From contig JAKSXM010000007.1 in assembly GCA_022575985.1 (NCBI GenBank), positions 29,700,501 through 29,764,500 on the forward strand: a stretch of DNA of 64,000 nt, given 5' to 3'. The notes beneath the pieces were generated by a model that was given only the letters and a program-made list of their open reading frames with translations, made no database searches and had not been told where the DNA came from. Each line of letters starts with the position of its first letter. Within the stretch, counting starts at the first letter, position 1. This DNA is from Anagrus nilaparvatae. Its lineage: Eukaryota; Arthropoda; Insecta; Hymenoptera; Mymaridae. Of this stretch, positions 46,795 through 57,660 are shown one piece after another. The position numbers were made by a program, and so were the translations under genes.

Positions 46795-48175
46795 TTATGA
46801 ATTATTAGCATTATCTGATTTTTCAAGTAAAACCAATTTATGAACTGGGCGCTTCAAAATTGAACCAGCTGTCTTGATTTCAACAGCCCTTGTCAATTCA
46901 TCTGAACCTTCATAAATTTTGATCACGCGACCTAATGGCCACTTTGAAGGAGGCAAGGTCTCGTTCGAGACCAAGACTATGTCATCAATCAGTAAATTTC
47001 TTTTATTTTGTCTCCATTTTTGTCTTTCTTGAAGACTCTGGAGATACTCCCTCGACCAAGATTCCCACCATTCCTGCAACAGTTTTTGAACTTGCTTGTA
47101 CCTTTCCATGGGGGGAATTTTACTACCCAAATAACTAGGTTCAGGTACGATAAAGGAATTGGATTGGGTGAGCAAGAAAGATGGTGATAAAAATTGTCCA
47201 TCAGTAGGAATGTCTGATAGAGGCAACAATGGTCTAGAGTTTAAACAGGCCTCAATTTGTTTGAGTAAGGTGTAGAATTCCTCAAAGGTTAAAGTATGAT
47301 CCCCTAAAACTCTACGAAGATGGTGTTTGACCGACTTCACAGTGGCCTCCCAAAGACCCCCAAAATGTGGCGCACCTGGAGGATTAAAAGACCAGGTTGT
47401 ACCCTCGCAAGTTAACTTAGCCTGAAGTTCCTGCATATGGCTTGAAGAGGCCATATACAGTTCTTTCAAGGCCTTATCAGCTCCAATGAATGTAGTTCCC
47501 TGATCACTAAATAGACCAGTGCACGGACCACGAGTGGAAGTAAATCTTCGGAAAGCCGCTAAGAAATCGTCACTAGAGTACCCTGTTATCAATTCCAAAT
47601 GTATGGCTTTAGTAGCCATACAAACAAAGATCCCGATGTAAGCTTTGTAAGTAGCTGATCCCCTGCCTCTGTACCTTAAAATTTTATAGGGACCCGCATA
47701 ATCTATTCCTGTATTTAGAAAGGGTTTTTCGGGACGCTGCACTCTACTTGGGGGTAGAGTACCCATTTTTTGCTGAACAAGATTAGCCTTGTATCTTATG
47801 CATTCATGACATTTAAAAATATAACTTCTTACTAAGTTTCTGCCATTGATAAGCCAAAACTCCTGTCTAAGGGTAGCTAGTGTGAGGGTAACACCACCAT
47901 GTAAAGTTTTTTGATGATAGTATCTAATTAGTAATTTTGAAAGAGCACAATTTTTAGGAATGATCAGGGGATGTTTTTGTTCATGAGACAATAATGAATT
48001 ATGAATTCGACCCCCTACTCTTAAAAGATTATCTTCTAGAAAAGGATCTAATTTTAAGATGTCTGAAGATTTTATTAGATTGAAGCCATTTTTTAAAGTA
48101 TTCGCTTCATTTTTAAAGTGAGCAAGCTGAGTAGTGTAAACCCAAAAAAGTTTAGCTCTGTTAATTTCAAAAACA
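46795..48175 (-). CDS. BEL/Pao integrase domain
   Basis: From the first ATG (47991) there are 398 codons, but the domain frame is open from about 48175 (NRAKLFWVYTTQL upstream). The zinc-binding part has the HQKTLHGG histidine and CHEC cysteines. The catalytic core shows TGIDYAGP (first Asp), SDQGTTFIGA (second Asp) and PHFGGLWEATVKS (Glu), with ACLNSRPL after it. The C-terminal part has WPLGRVIKIYEGSD. It inserts the DNA copy into the genome; this copy's 5-bp AAACT duplication fits that activity. The stop at 46795 is followed by 280 non-coding bases to the LTR. Confidence 0.95.
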
Positions 48176-51100
48176 TTAACAATTTATTACTATTAGATTC
48201 AGAAAAATTGAACCAAGAAAATTGAAAAATTGGTAATTTTGATATTATTTTCTCAAATTTGTTTATGTTTTTTGCCTTAACTTTAATTAATAACTTTGAC
48301 AGAAATCGAAAAACTAAAGCAGTTACTCTCAATAAACGAAGAAGCTCTGAATATTTAGACACTAGGTCCCAAACTTTATCATATTTGATTTTTTCAATGT
48401 GTACCACGTGAGCAGTAACTAAATTTATTGATTTGCTTTGAAAAGCATTTTTATCTGAAGCAAAGTTAAAATTTTTCTTCATTCGGTCATTTCCCTGCCA
48501 CCACAAAGAAAAATTTTGCAGCTGTTCTGGGGATATGCCTCTTGAAGCGCAGTCTGCAGGGTTTTCATGAGTCCTGACATGGCTCCAGAATGCTTCAGGA
48601 ACCTTATTATGAATTTTTGAATAACGGTTTCTAATAAAAACCGACGACCATTTGGAAGGATGTTCTCGTAACCAAAAGAGAACATCTTGCGAGTCTGTAA
48701 AAAGGAAAATTTCAGAAGAGGGTAAATCCAAAGCTCTTAGTAATTTGACAGTCAATCTTGCTAATAGTAATGCCGAGCAAAGTTCTAATTTAGGGATTGA
48801 GTGCATAGGCTTTATAGGGGAGACTTTGGATTTAGCCTGTAGTAGACGAATTTCAGTTTTATTTTGAAACGTTGTTTTTAAGTAAACGCATGCTGCGTAT
48901 GCCATTTGAGAAGCATCACAAAAGCCAAAAATCTCATATTTAGCGTCAGGTACAAAACCTAGCCAACGAGGAATACGAATTGAGTTAATAGCAGTTAGCG
49001 CTTGATACCAACTTAAAAATTCACCACTAAGAGAAATTGTCAGTCTATCATCCCATTTTACTTTTTTAATCCATAACTTTTGCATAAATGCTTTACCTGT
49101 TATCAAAACCGGAGACAAATACCCCAATGGGTCAAACAACTTGGAAATACTGGACAATACATTTCTCTTAGTAATGTCTTTTTCAAATTGGTCGAGCTCG
49201 ATATTGAATGTAAAATAATCATCTTTAGTATTCCAATTAAGGCCTAATAACGAAAAATAAGAGTTAGATGCATTAACACCGGCTTTTATATCGTCAGGAA
49301 AGTTTAATAATGCATCATCATTAGACATCCATTTATGAAGTTCGAATCCAGCACATTTGCAAATATTAATGAGTTGCTGCTGTTTTTCAAGAGCTTCTGG
49401 CAAAGAATAACCTCCCGAAAGGGTATCATCCATGTAAGTCTCAGAATTGAGTACTTCTGAGCCGAGGGGATATTTTTCGCCTTCATCAATAGCTAACTGC
49501 TTAGTGACCCTAATAGCATGATAAGGACTACTAACAACCCCATAAGTAACAGTATTCAGTGAATAAGCCTGTATTTTATCACTGCTATTTTCACGCCATA
49601 GAATCTGTTGATACTTACGATCTTCTGGGTGAATGAGGATTTGGCGATACATTTGCTTAATGTCACTGACAAAAACATATTGATATTTCATCCAGTGTAT
49701 CAATAGTTCAGCCAAGTCGGGCAATAAATTTGGCCCTGTATGCAAAAGGCTATTTAATGATATACCATCGTAATCATTGGCTGAACCATTGAACACTGTT
49801 CGAAGTTTAGGTTTCAAAGAATTTTTTTTGAGAATGCCATGATGGGGAAGAAAATAATACAAAATAAAATCAACAATTTGACCTGTTTTTCCTATATGAC
49901 CTGTGTCCTCATAATCCTTCATAAATTCAATATACAGATTTTTTAAAATCGGATCAGTGACAAAACGCTTTTCCATGCGCAACAGCATCTTTACAGCAAT
50001 AGAAAAAGAGCCTGGGAATTTCATATTTTCAGGATCACGTTTAAAAGGCAAACGTACCATATATCTACCTTCAGGGTTTCTAGAATAAGTTCTGAGAAAA
50101 TGGTCTTCGCACTCTTGCTCATCCGGATTAAGCAATTTTGAGGGCTCATCGAAGATTTCCTCTTGTCTCCAAAAACGCTCTAAATCGAAGGAAAGAGTAG
50201 ATTCGGCGTCTGAAGTCACCGATATGTTAGAAGCAGACCCAATGCCTGCATTACCTGAAATGACCCAGCCTAATTTAGTATTCATAGCTATCGGATCATT
50301 CAGAGCGCCTTTTCTAATCCCTTCTTCAATAATAGAAGCGTGGGTAGAGGCACTAAGTAAAATTTCGATTTGACCTCGCTTGTCGAAATTCGGATCAGCT
50401 AATAACAGGCCAGAGATATGATCTAATTCTTTACATCCTTTACTGGCTGTTGGTGAGTACGAAGATACCTTTGAAATAACGAAGGCTAAAACTTCGACTG
50501 AAAAGTCCGAAAGAAAGTGAGGTTTAATATGGAGTTTAACCAATTTTTTACAGGTATAATTTTTAACGCCACCTATACCTAATATTGGCATATTAAGAGG
50601 CAAAAAGTCTAACTTTAATCTCCTGAATAACGATTCGCTAATAAAGGATGCTTGAGAGCAATTATCAATGAGTGCCCTTGCGAGGAATTCAAAACCATCT
50701 TCGTTAACAACTTTAACGATTGCAGTGGACAACAGAACCTCACAGGGGTTTTCAGAGACGTTAACAGAGAGATTACATAAGTTAGTTGATGAAGCTGTCG
50801 CAGCTTCAGAGGTATTTAAATTTTTGTTTTTATTTACGGATCCCGAATCAGGTCTAGAATCATTAGGTTGGGCTTTAACTAGTTTTTCATTATGTAAAGT
50901 TGTATGATGTTTTCCCTTGCAAACATTACAACGTTTTTTTGAAGGGCATTTAAAAAAGGTATGATTGCCAAAACAATTAGTACATTTTTTAAGTTGCTTT
51001 ATGCAATCATATCTCTTTTCAACTACCAATTTTTTAAAGTCACTACAATTAAAAATTAAGTGCTCTCCCTTGCATAGGGGGCATTGTTGCTTAGACGGCT

Positions 51101-51539
51101 CAACTTGATTATGAAAAACTTTTGCAGGATTTGCATTAACATTCGCGTTTTTAAAAGAGTTAAAATTACTACTATTTGATTTTGCATTTAAGTTTACTTT
51201 GACGCTATTTTCTTCTAAGGATTCTAGAATGCTGATCTGGGATTCTATAAAAGAAATTAACTGATCAAACGTTGGAGGATCAGAAGCTTTTACTACTGAT
51301 GCTTCATTACCAACTGTTTGGGAAGTTAATGACAAGTTATTAAAGAAATTTTCCCATTGCTTTTTCATTTCATTGTCTAGCAGAGAAACTGCGTGAAAAA
51401 CAAGCCAATCATCCCATTTATCGACTGGTCTTTTTAAAGTTTTAAGAGCAGATAAAGGAGTATTCAAACTAACTAATATTCTTTTTAATTCAGAAGAACT
51501 AGATTTGGACATTGACTTTATAGAAAATAATGAGGACAT
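48093..51539 (-). CDS. BEL/Pao gag C-terminus, protease, reverse transcriptase and RNase H
   Basis: 1148 codons from 51539. Residues 1-70 complete the gag domain; cysteine-histidine knuckles lie at about 153-215 (CPLCKGEHLIFNC, CTNCFGNHTFFKC, CNVCKGKHHTTLH). The aspartic protease region has ALIDNCSQASFI at about 289-300. The RT begins around residue 540, with VSDIKQMYRQILIHPEDR and the catalytic YMDDTLSGG near residue 700. RNase H follows with GFCDASQMAYA near 870, IPKLELCSALLLARL and FLFTDSQDVLFWLRE near 950. The last 25 or so codons are out of frame: the true frame moves by one base near 48163-48185, next to a T5 run, into the integrase entry. Confidence 0.95.
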   Translation of the reverse strand: MSSLFSIKSMSKSSSSELKRILVSLNTPLSALKTLKRPVDKWDDWLVFHAVSLLDNEMKKQWENFFNNLSLTSQTVGNEASVVKASDPPTFDQLISFIESQISILESLEENSVKVNLNAKSNSSNFNSFKNANVNANPAKVFHNQVEPSKQQCPLCKGEHLIFNCSDFKKLVVEKRYDCIKQLKKCTNCFGNHTFFKCPSKKRCNVCKGKHHTTLHNEKLVKAQPNDSRPDSGSVNKNKNLNTSEAATASSTNLCNLSVNVSENPCEVLLSTAIVKVVNEDGFEFLARALIDNCSQASFISESLFRRLKLDFLPLNMPILGIGGVKNYTCKKLVKLHIKPHFLSDFSVEVLAFVISKVSSYSPTASKGCKELDHISGLLLADPNFDKRGQIEILLSASTHASIIEEGIRKGALNDPIAMNTKLGWVISGNAGIGSASNISVTSDAESTLSFDLERFWRQEEIFDEPSKLLNPDEQECEDHFLRTYSRNPEGRYMVRLPFKRDPENMKFPGSFSIAVKMLLRMEKRFVTDPILKNLYIEFMKDYEDTGHIGKTGQIVDFILYYFLPHHGILKKNSLKPKLRTVFNGSANDYDGISLNSLLHTGPNLLPDLAELLIHWMKYQYVFVSDIKQMYRQILIHPEDRKYQQILWRENSSDKIQAYSLNTVTYGVVSSPYHAIRVTKQLAIDEGEKYPLGSEVLNSETYMDDTLSGGYSLPEALEKQQQLINICKCAGFELHKWMSNDDALLNFPDDIKAGVNASNSYFSLLGLNWNTKDDYFTFNIELDQFEKDITKRNVLSSISKLFDPLGYLSPVLITGKAFMQKLWIKKVKWDDRLTISLSGEFLSWYQALTAINSIRIPRWLGFVPDAKYEIFGFCDASQMAYAACVYLKTTFQNKTEIRLLQAKSKVSPIKPMHSIPKLELCSALLLARLTVKLLRALDLPSSEIFLFTDSQDVLFWLREHPSKWSSVFIRNRYSKIHNKVPEAFWSHVRTHENPADCASRGISPEQLQNFSLWWQGNDRMKKNFNFASDKNAFQSKSINLVTAHVVHIEKIKYDKVWDLVSKYSELLRLLRVTALVFRFLSKLLIKVKAKNINKFEKIISKLPIFQFSWFNFSESNSNKLLMFLKLTELNFFGFTLLSLLTLKMKRIL

Positions 51540-52165
51540 ATGAGAATTAACAACCTTTTTTTATTTTCATATTTATCGACCAATTTTTTCCAAATGACAC
51601 TAAAATTTTCCGAGGTTATCGGATATGACTTAACAAGGTCCTCGGCGTCACCCTTGAGACATGTTCTAAGATGCCTCAATTTGGTGACGTCAGGAACATT
51701 GTGTTTGTCAATTACCGACGACTGGAATACGTCGCGAAACGACTCCCAATCCTTGTATTCACCGGAAAATTCAGGTAAGTTAATTCTAGGTAGTCTCTCA
51801 TTATCTTCAGTGCTAGTATTTCTAAAGTTAAAGGCATGAGTTTCAATAGCTGTAGAAGTAAGGGAGGTATGAGGGTGTGAATCGAGATAAAGTTGGAAGA
51901 GGCCTAAATTTTTTAAGTATTGAGATTCAGTAGTATCGAAAAGAGCATCCTTAAAATAAGGTTGCTCTTCTACTAGTTTACTATAATCAGGGTGATCATA
52001 CAATTGGGCATCTTGGGATTCGAATTTAACCCAATTGTTTCTTAAGGTCTCCATCCTAACTTTACAAGATGATACACACATGTTATCACCCTCATTTTTA
52101 AAATTGGTATAAGCATTCTTAATTCTAGTTATTAAGTTAAGCTGTTGCAAGATGATGGAAGCCAT
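51518..52165 (-). CDS. BEL/Pao gag N-terminal part (DUF1759-like)
   Basis: Starts at ATG 52165. It contains RLPRINLPEFSGEYKDWESF near residue 120 and KLRHLRTCLKGDAEDLVKSY, the core of the BEL gag region known as DUF1759, followed by WKKLVDKYENKK. It forms the capsid-like structural part of the particle. After an A7 run (T7 on the plus strand, 51556-51562) the frame is lost and continues one base away in the next entry. Because the LTRs are identical, the break could be an assembly homopolymer error, a fresh mutation or, less likely, programmed shifting. Confidence 0.9.
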   Translation of the reverse strand: MASIILQQLNLITRIKNAYTNFKNEGDNMCVSSCKVRMETLRNNWVKFESQDAQLYDHPDYSKLVEEQPYFKDALFDTTESQYLKNLGLFQLYLDSHPHTSLTSTAIETHAFNFRNTSTEDNERLPRINLPEFSGEYKDWESFRDVFQSSVIDKHNVPDVTKLRHLRTCLKGDAEDLVKSYPITSENFSVIWKKLVDKYENKKRLLILICPHYFL

Positions 52166-54512
52166 GGCCCAGGACTAACCTCAAAGAGTAAAGATATAAT
52201 TGAAAGAATATTTGCTACTTAATATACAAATTTTACATAACTAATGTTAAATATAAACAGCAAGTTATTCTACCAGTAAGTTAACATATGCAAAAAGAAA
52301 TAATAAATTTCAAAAACATTTAATGATAAAAAAAAAAAAAAAAAATTTGTAATAAAAAATGTGCAAATATCCCATCGATACAAAGATTTTAACATAAAAA
52401 AATTTGTTTTAAATTTACAGCGCAAAATGCTATTTTAAAAATTAATTAATATTAGCTTTGTATGAAAGACATCAAAGAGCAATATTTGAACCACCAATTC
52501 AAGAATGTATAAAAAGTTAATAAAGTATAAAGGTTAAATACCAAAAGATCTACGTAGTTGCTATTAATTATCTAAAATTAGTCATTCAAAAAACAATGCT
52601 CTCGATAAAATTTACAATGGAGTAATATATGAATATATTATAATAAAATATTTAATTGTACATATACTGCTCGATGACAAGTCCAGGACCGAAGAAACCC
52701 ACCAGTTCAAAATAGCTGAGACGATGAAAAATCCAGAGAAGAAATACCAATATTTGATGTTGTATTTTATGCGAGTAGTGGTTCCTTGAACTGACAAGAG
52801 TTTGAATCCATCAAGAAGCCAAGTACAAGTTGAGTACCTAGGTAACATCAATTGAATTAATTCTTTGTATTATAAAAGATGTTAAGAGACAGAGATTTAG
52901 GCAGTGATAATAAAAAAAATTTTTTCTTTCTTTTTTTTTATAATACACTAATTTCTTTTTTGTAATACACAAAAAAATTTTTTTTTTTTAAACATAAAAT
53001 TAACTGTATTTTAAACTTAAATTAATTAACAGAAGTTAATTAAAAATAAATTAATTAAACCAGAAAATAAAAACATAGAAAAATTCATTTAAGAAATCAC
53101 CGAAGGAAATAAAGTGCAGAAGTGCATCGATTGCTTTTTTAGGCACAAGCAAGACTACGAACTTTATTTCCCTGAATGACCCGTAAATAAAAGAGATATT
53201 CTTTATTAATAAGTTTTTAAATTAGTTTTAATTTGTGTATCAGGATTTGTGTAAATCAAGAATATCAAAATATTACTGCTTTAAAAGAAAATTAGCGTAT
53301 AAGAGAAGTTTGAACATCTCTATCTCTTTTTATATAAAAATTGAACATCTCTATCTCTTTTTAACACATGACAGTACAAAAATAAAATTATATTATTACG
53401 ATCAGCTTTTTTTTTTAAACAGATATTTAAATATTCAAATCACATTATCATCAAGTCTAAGAAATTAACAAAATTAAATTATTAAGTTGCATTTTTAAAA
53501 GAATTTAAATAAAGTTATCGCAACAAGTATTATTTAATAATTTTTAATTTAAGATCAAAAGATTTTTAAATGTATTTAACAGAAAAGAATTTTATACACG
53601 AGTGAGAGAGAGTTATATTTGTTAATATTTATAATAACACAAAATTTAATTTTAATTTTATGCTATTTATAATTATATCATTTAAGCATATTTATAATAA
53701 TAATAATATTACTAATACTAATAATGATGCTAATAGTAATATTATTTTATATATTAATTAGGTTATGATAGTATTAAAAAACAATAGTTACGCATCTTTC
53801 TTTTTTAAAAAAGGAGAAGAGAACGCAGGATCCACATATGTACAGCAGCAAACGAAGATGAGTAGGAGAAAAATAAAGAATATGGCCAGTGACTGAGCTG
53901 CTAGGCGATCTCGATGAGAATATTATGGTAGACGAACCACGTGACTTCCTCTTCTAAAAATTAATTACCGGAACTACCATGTTGACTTTTTTTGATGAAG
54001 AAACACGTGATGTAACAAATTATCCGCCATTAAAATTTTCGCTTATTTCCCCTTTTTTTTTGAAAGATGATAATTTGACAAGTAGAATTTTGCGACGACC
54101 AAAAATTTCACACAAATTCGCCTAGTTGAATTTTGCGGTGACCAAAACTTTTGCACAAATTCGCCTAGTTGAATTTTGCGACGAAAGATTTTTCATAAAC
54201 GATCCGCCATGATGATAATAAAAATTTTCAAAAATTTTCTGTTGAGTTTTGGCGAGGTGCGTGGACTGTATATCTTCTTTTTTTTTAATAAGTATGTTTT
54301 TGTGCTGTACTTTAAAAACAAAAATATGATGCCTTTGCCACGTGATTAATTTCACTTTTTTTTTTTTTAAACACAAAAAATACAGTATTTCTTGACAGAC
54401 GAACGATTCGAAAATCATGCGTGTAAGTTGTAAAAAAATAACCGCCGTTTTTTCTTCATAAACTTATAAACTGATATTAGTTTTATCACTAAGCACTCCA
54501 ATTATGAAGACG
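52166..54512 (-). other. Long untranslated leader of the BEL/Pao element
   Basis: No supported frame in 2.3 kb. It contains about 2.3 tandem units of 43-44 bp at 54084-54190 (GAATTTTGCG then ACACAAATTCGCCTAGTT), a duplicated AACATCTCTATCTCTTTTTA at about 53310-53365, and a CCTAGGTAAC block near 52840 shared with the remnant at 22161. Splicing or a regulatory role is possible but not shown. Confidence 0.5.
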
Positions 54513-54528
54513 GCTTCGTTGGACCAAA
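54513..54528 (-). other. Primer-binding site of the BEL/Pao element
   Basis: Read on the minus strand directly after the 5' LTR: TTTGGTCCAACGAAGC. TGG plus the following bases would pair with a tRNA 3' end of the form GCTTCGTTGGACCA. Which tRNA cannot be named from the window. Confidence 0.6.
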
Positions 54529-54722
54529 TGTTGAGGAGCTGGTTATTAATTAATTATAATAATGGCGACACACACAATTTATATTTTTAAAGAATAGATT
54601 TATTAATCTGCTATTAGCAAAGGCCGTACAAGCACTGAGGTGCCTGCCGGCTTCTTCTCTCTTCTCCCCTCTACAATATATACACTAACACTATTTACAA
54701 ATATATACATAGATACGGAACA
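54529..54722 (-). repeat. 5' LTR of the BEL/Pao element
   Basis: 194 bp, identical by eye to 46321-46514. Starts TGTTGAGGAGCTGG and ends ATAGATACGGAACA as written on the plus strand. Confidence 0.97.
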
Positions 54723-54727
54723 AAACT

Positions 54728-56545
54728 AATTTATTTTATTTGTCTACTTCACGGTTGGCTCTTAGGGAAGTAGAGAACAAAAAGAATGTTTATGCCTTAT
54801 AAAAATTATTGTATAATAAAAAATTATTGCAAAAAAGAGTGTTACAATTTTTAATTAATATAATCATTCCTTTTTAAACGTCATTTACATTTTTTTAAAA
54901 ATTTTATTTATTATTAAGACATCAAAGTCCTGTATGACATCGAGAATTGCACGGAATTTCTGACTTAAAACATTTGCCACTATTCGTGCCGCATAATTTT
55001 TTGGCTTATTTACAGTTGCATTTGCGGAAGCCTTGTCCACCAGTCATAGATTGTTGAGTAGTAGCTTCACGTAAAGGAATTAAAACATCTTTAGGCACTT
55101 CGGAAACTTGAATTAGCTTTGATTTACATTCATGCAAATCGGTTCTCGGAAAATATCCGTTTATGACACCGTATTTTGTTCCGATTTTATATAAATCATT
55201 CTTTTTGTCCAATACGACACCTCGTATGTTGGAAAAATTGAATGGTTCTTGAGATTTTGTCCATACTGTATTATTACTACTTTTTAAATTAAAAAATGGA
55301 TTTTATTGATCAATATAAGAACAAATTTTTTCAAAAATAAATAAATTGTTTTTTATTTTTCTGGACGTTTCAATAGTTTAATTACTATCCTTTTCAACAG
55401 AATCTAAAAATATAAATATTAACAAACTATTAATTAACAAAAATTATAATATATAAATCAGTATAATTTACAAACATACCAATATAAGTTGTTTTACATT
55501 ATTTAAAAAAAATTTATTTACGTCTATCTTTAGTATTACTTTAAAATTTTTAAAGTTTGTCATGTTTTCATATTACATAAGACACCTAACACATCAAAAG
55601 CCATATTATTACTAACAAATTTTCAAAAAATTTTTTAGTAACAAGTGGGGATAACATGAAACTATATGCAGTACTGAAAACTTATTAACAAATGATAACT
55701 TTATTTAATTAGCAACCTTAACAACTTATAAATTTCTTTATCAATTCAATGGTATTTATGTAAATATACTTTAAATTTTTTAAATAAAAACTCAATAATT
55801 AAGAAAAGTTAGAAAAATAATTTAAAAGGGAAAAAAGAAAGGATTCGTTAATAAAATCCTGCTAATTTTTCAAAACATCAAATGAAATAAAAATAAAATA
55901 AGATATAAAAGAAACATAATTTACCTACTATATTTTTTTTATTATTCTTGTAATTCAATTGTCAAATTTTAACCTTAAGTATCAAATAATATGTAAAATA
56001 AAAAGGAAAATGTTAATTAGAAAATAATATAATTTAAGAATCTTGTAACAATTATGTATTAATTCCAAGCAAGAAATAAACTACTACTACTACTTTAAAT
56101 TTTTTAAATCTTCCATTCTGTTCAATGTGTTACTGTGCAATGTACTAGTTTTTTTATTTTCGTATAAATCTTTTAATCTTTTTTCAAAATCTTTTCGATC
56201 TACCAAAATCTCCTGTATTGGTACCTTTCTATACATTAAAAAAAAAAAAAAATCAAATATTTACCGTCAAATACCTTTGCAAAAGCGAAACTCATTTGCA
56301 GTAAATTCTATATGAGTTTTATTTACGTTATATTTATTGTATAAAATAAATAAACAAACCTTGAATATTTTAAATTCTTTTGGTACTAAATAATAATAAA
56401 TAAAATTTGAAACAAAAATGTAAATGTCAATGTTTAATAAGAAATGTTTATATAATATAATATAAGGCATAAACACCAAATTCTCTTTGTTTTTTACTTC
56501 CCTAAGAGCCATCCGTGAAGTAGGCCAATAAAATAACTTCTTTTC
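54728..56545. other. Degraded DNA-transposon segment within the hAT element
   Basis: GTCTACTTCACGGTTGGCTC and TTAGGGAAGTAGAGAACAAAAAG (54741-54785) face ACTTCCCTAAGAGCCATCC and GTGAAGTAGG (56498-56525), an inverted pair. More GAAGTAGAC / GTCTACTTC words lie at 46130-46305 on the other side of the BEL insertion. This may be another element nested in, or forming part of, the hAT. It includes the cysteine-rich relic listed below; the rest is AT-rich. Confidence 0.45.
54938..55260 (-). pseudogene. Cysteine-rich C-terminal relic of an integrase-like transposase
   Basis: The minus frame from about 55260 includes DLYKIGTKYGVINGYFPRT, EVPKDVLIPLREAT, then GGQGFRKCNCK, an in-frame TAA (55003-55005), and CGTNSGKCF followed by PCNSRCHTGL. 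A GGQGF-x-C-x-C start with spaced C-x-C and a C-x-x-x-C-H end is common at the C-terminus of insect integrase-derived proteins related to Ginger/KRBA2-type transposases. That assignment is from pattern memory and is uncertain. No catalytic core is present. Confidence 0.35.
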
Positions 56546-56837
56546 TGGCCAATAAAATAACCTTAAAATTGTTATCAAGCAGTTATGCTTTTGCAAAATA
56601 TTGTTTTTGAATAAAATTGTATACATTTAAAAAAAAAACTTTTATATGCAATAAATTACTGTAACGTATTTTTAAGATTTTAAATTATAATTAAGCGTTC
56701 TATTAATACTTAATACTAATTACTCTATTAATATTCTATTAATATTATACTTAATACTCTATTAATTATTAATACTAAAAAAAGAGAAAAAAATAAATCT
56801 TTAGAGTTAAATAAAGAAAAAATTAAATATTCCAATT

Positions 56838-56985
56838 ACTTTAAGTTCATCGAAGAAACAAGACAAAAATATGGGGTTTGTAAACTATGCAAAGGAAAAG
56901 ATAAAAACATAAAAATTAAAAGGAGTCAATCGAATACAAGTGGGTTAAGAAGGCACTTAATTAAAGTCATGGAGTTATAACAGAG
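56838..56985 (+). pseudogene. BED zinc finger fragment, probable hAT transposase N-terminus
   Basis: The plus-strand frame reads YFKFIEETRQKYGVCKLCK, then SNTSGLRRHLIK. C-x2-C, the NTSGLRRHL box and the expected following His (one base out of frame at about 56970) match a BED finger, which binds transposon ends. The frame stops at TAA after MEL; a one-base shift reopens it for about 35 codons. The orientation and position inside the 45951-57434 element support it as the remains of its transposase. Confidence 0.65.
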
Positions 56986-57434
56986 ATTACAAAAAAAAGA
57001 TCAAGTTTAAGGGATGCTTCAGCAAGATCTGTTTTACGTACAAATATGTGGTTGAAATTAAAATTGAGAAAAGAAATATACGAAGTAAATATATAACTTT
57101 ATCTGTGAAATGATATATTATCTGAATTGTATATATTAATTTAGTGTATTTAAATTAAGAAAATTTATGCAATGATAAATTAAAGAAAACTATAATGATA
57201 TAACTATGTTTCAAGAATACAGTCTTAATAAGAATATTAATTTTAATGCTTTTTTACTCATAAAAAATATGCAAAAATTTAAATTTAACGGACTATAATA
57301 AAAAATTTAAATTAACTAAATGTATTAATAACTTTTTTTTCGAGACGAGACTTCCCGAGAGTCTCGATGTGAATGTCTCGTCTCGTCCCGAATTTTCTGC
57401 AAATGCTCTCGTCTCGCAGTCTCGTCCACCTCTA

Positions 57435-57660
57435 GCCACAAAATAGTAAATACATATATCTTTGTACAATAGTTTTTCTTTTTAAATATATACAATAAAT
57501 AAAGTAAAATATAATCTAATATATAATATAAATGTAAAATATAAAATATAGAGTAATTATAAAGTATTATTAATGTTTTGGATAAGCTAAATTATCATAG
57601 TCAATTTAATTTACACGTACATATACAATTTCTGCTAAAAATCAGTAAGTAAGCGAGTAA
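57435..57660. other. AT-rich flank, continuation of interrupted LINE-type tail
   Basis: It begins with the duplicated octamer GCCACAAA and continues as AT repeats. No gene. Confidence 0.4.

Larger units (their letters stand above)
46321..54722 (-). mobile_element. BEL/Pao LTR retrotransposon, full length, very young
   Basis: Identical 194-bp LTRs (46321-46514 and 54529-54722, TGTT...AACA), perfect 5-bp target duplication AAACT (46316-46320 and 54723-54727), primer-binding-like TGGTCCAACGAAGC just inside the 5' LTR and a purine-rich GCCGGGAGAA tract before the 3' LTR. The minus strand encodes gag, protease, RT, RNase H and integrase in the BEL order. There is no envelope gene. Two frameshifts interrupt the polyprotein. 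The leader between the 5' LTR and gag is unusually long, about 2.36 kb. Confidence 0.96.
45951..57434 (+). mobile_element. hAT transposon, split by nested BEL/Pao element
   Basis: Inverted ends TAGAGGTGGACGA and TCGTCCACCTCTA. The flanking octamers are GTCACAAA (45943-45950) and GCCACAAA (57435-57442), an 8-bp duplication with one difference, as expected for hAT. Subterminal GTCTCG/CGAGAC words are clustered at both ends (45965-46070 and 57340-57430). Without the nested retrotransposon the element is about 3.1 kb. A BED-finger coding piece remains at 56838-56985 on the plus strand; no complete transposase is seen. Confidence 0.85.

Noticed and set aside
51540..51839. 99-codon plus-strand frame opposite BEL gag
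   Set aside because: Antisense shadow of the gag frame.
56267..56626. 119-codon minus-strand frame rich in Phe, Tyr, Ile and Leu
   Set aside because: The composition follows AT content, there is no domain, and it crosses an inverted-repeat block.
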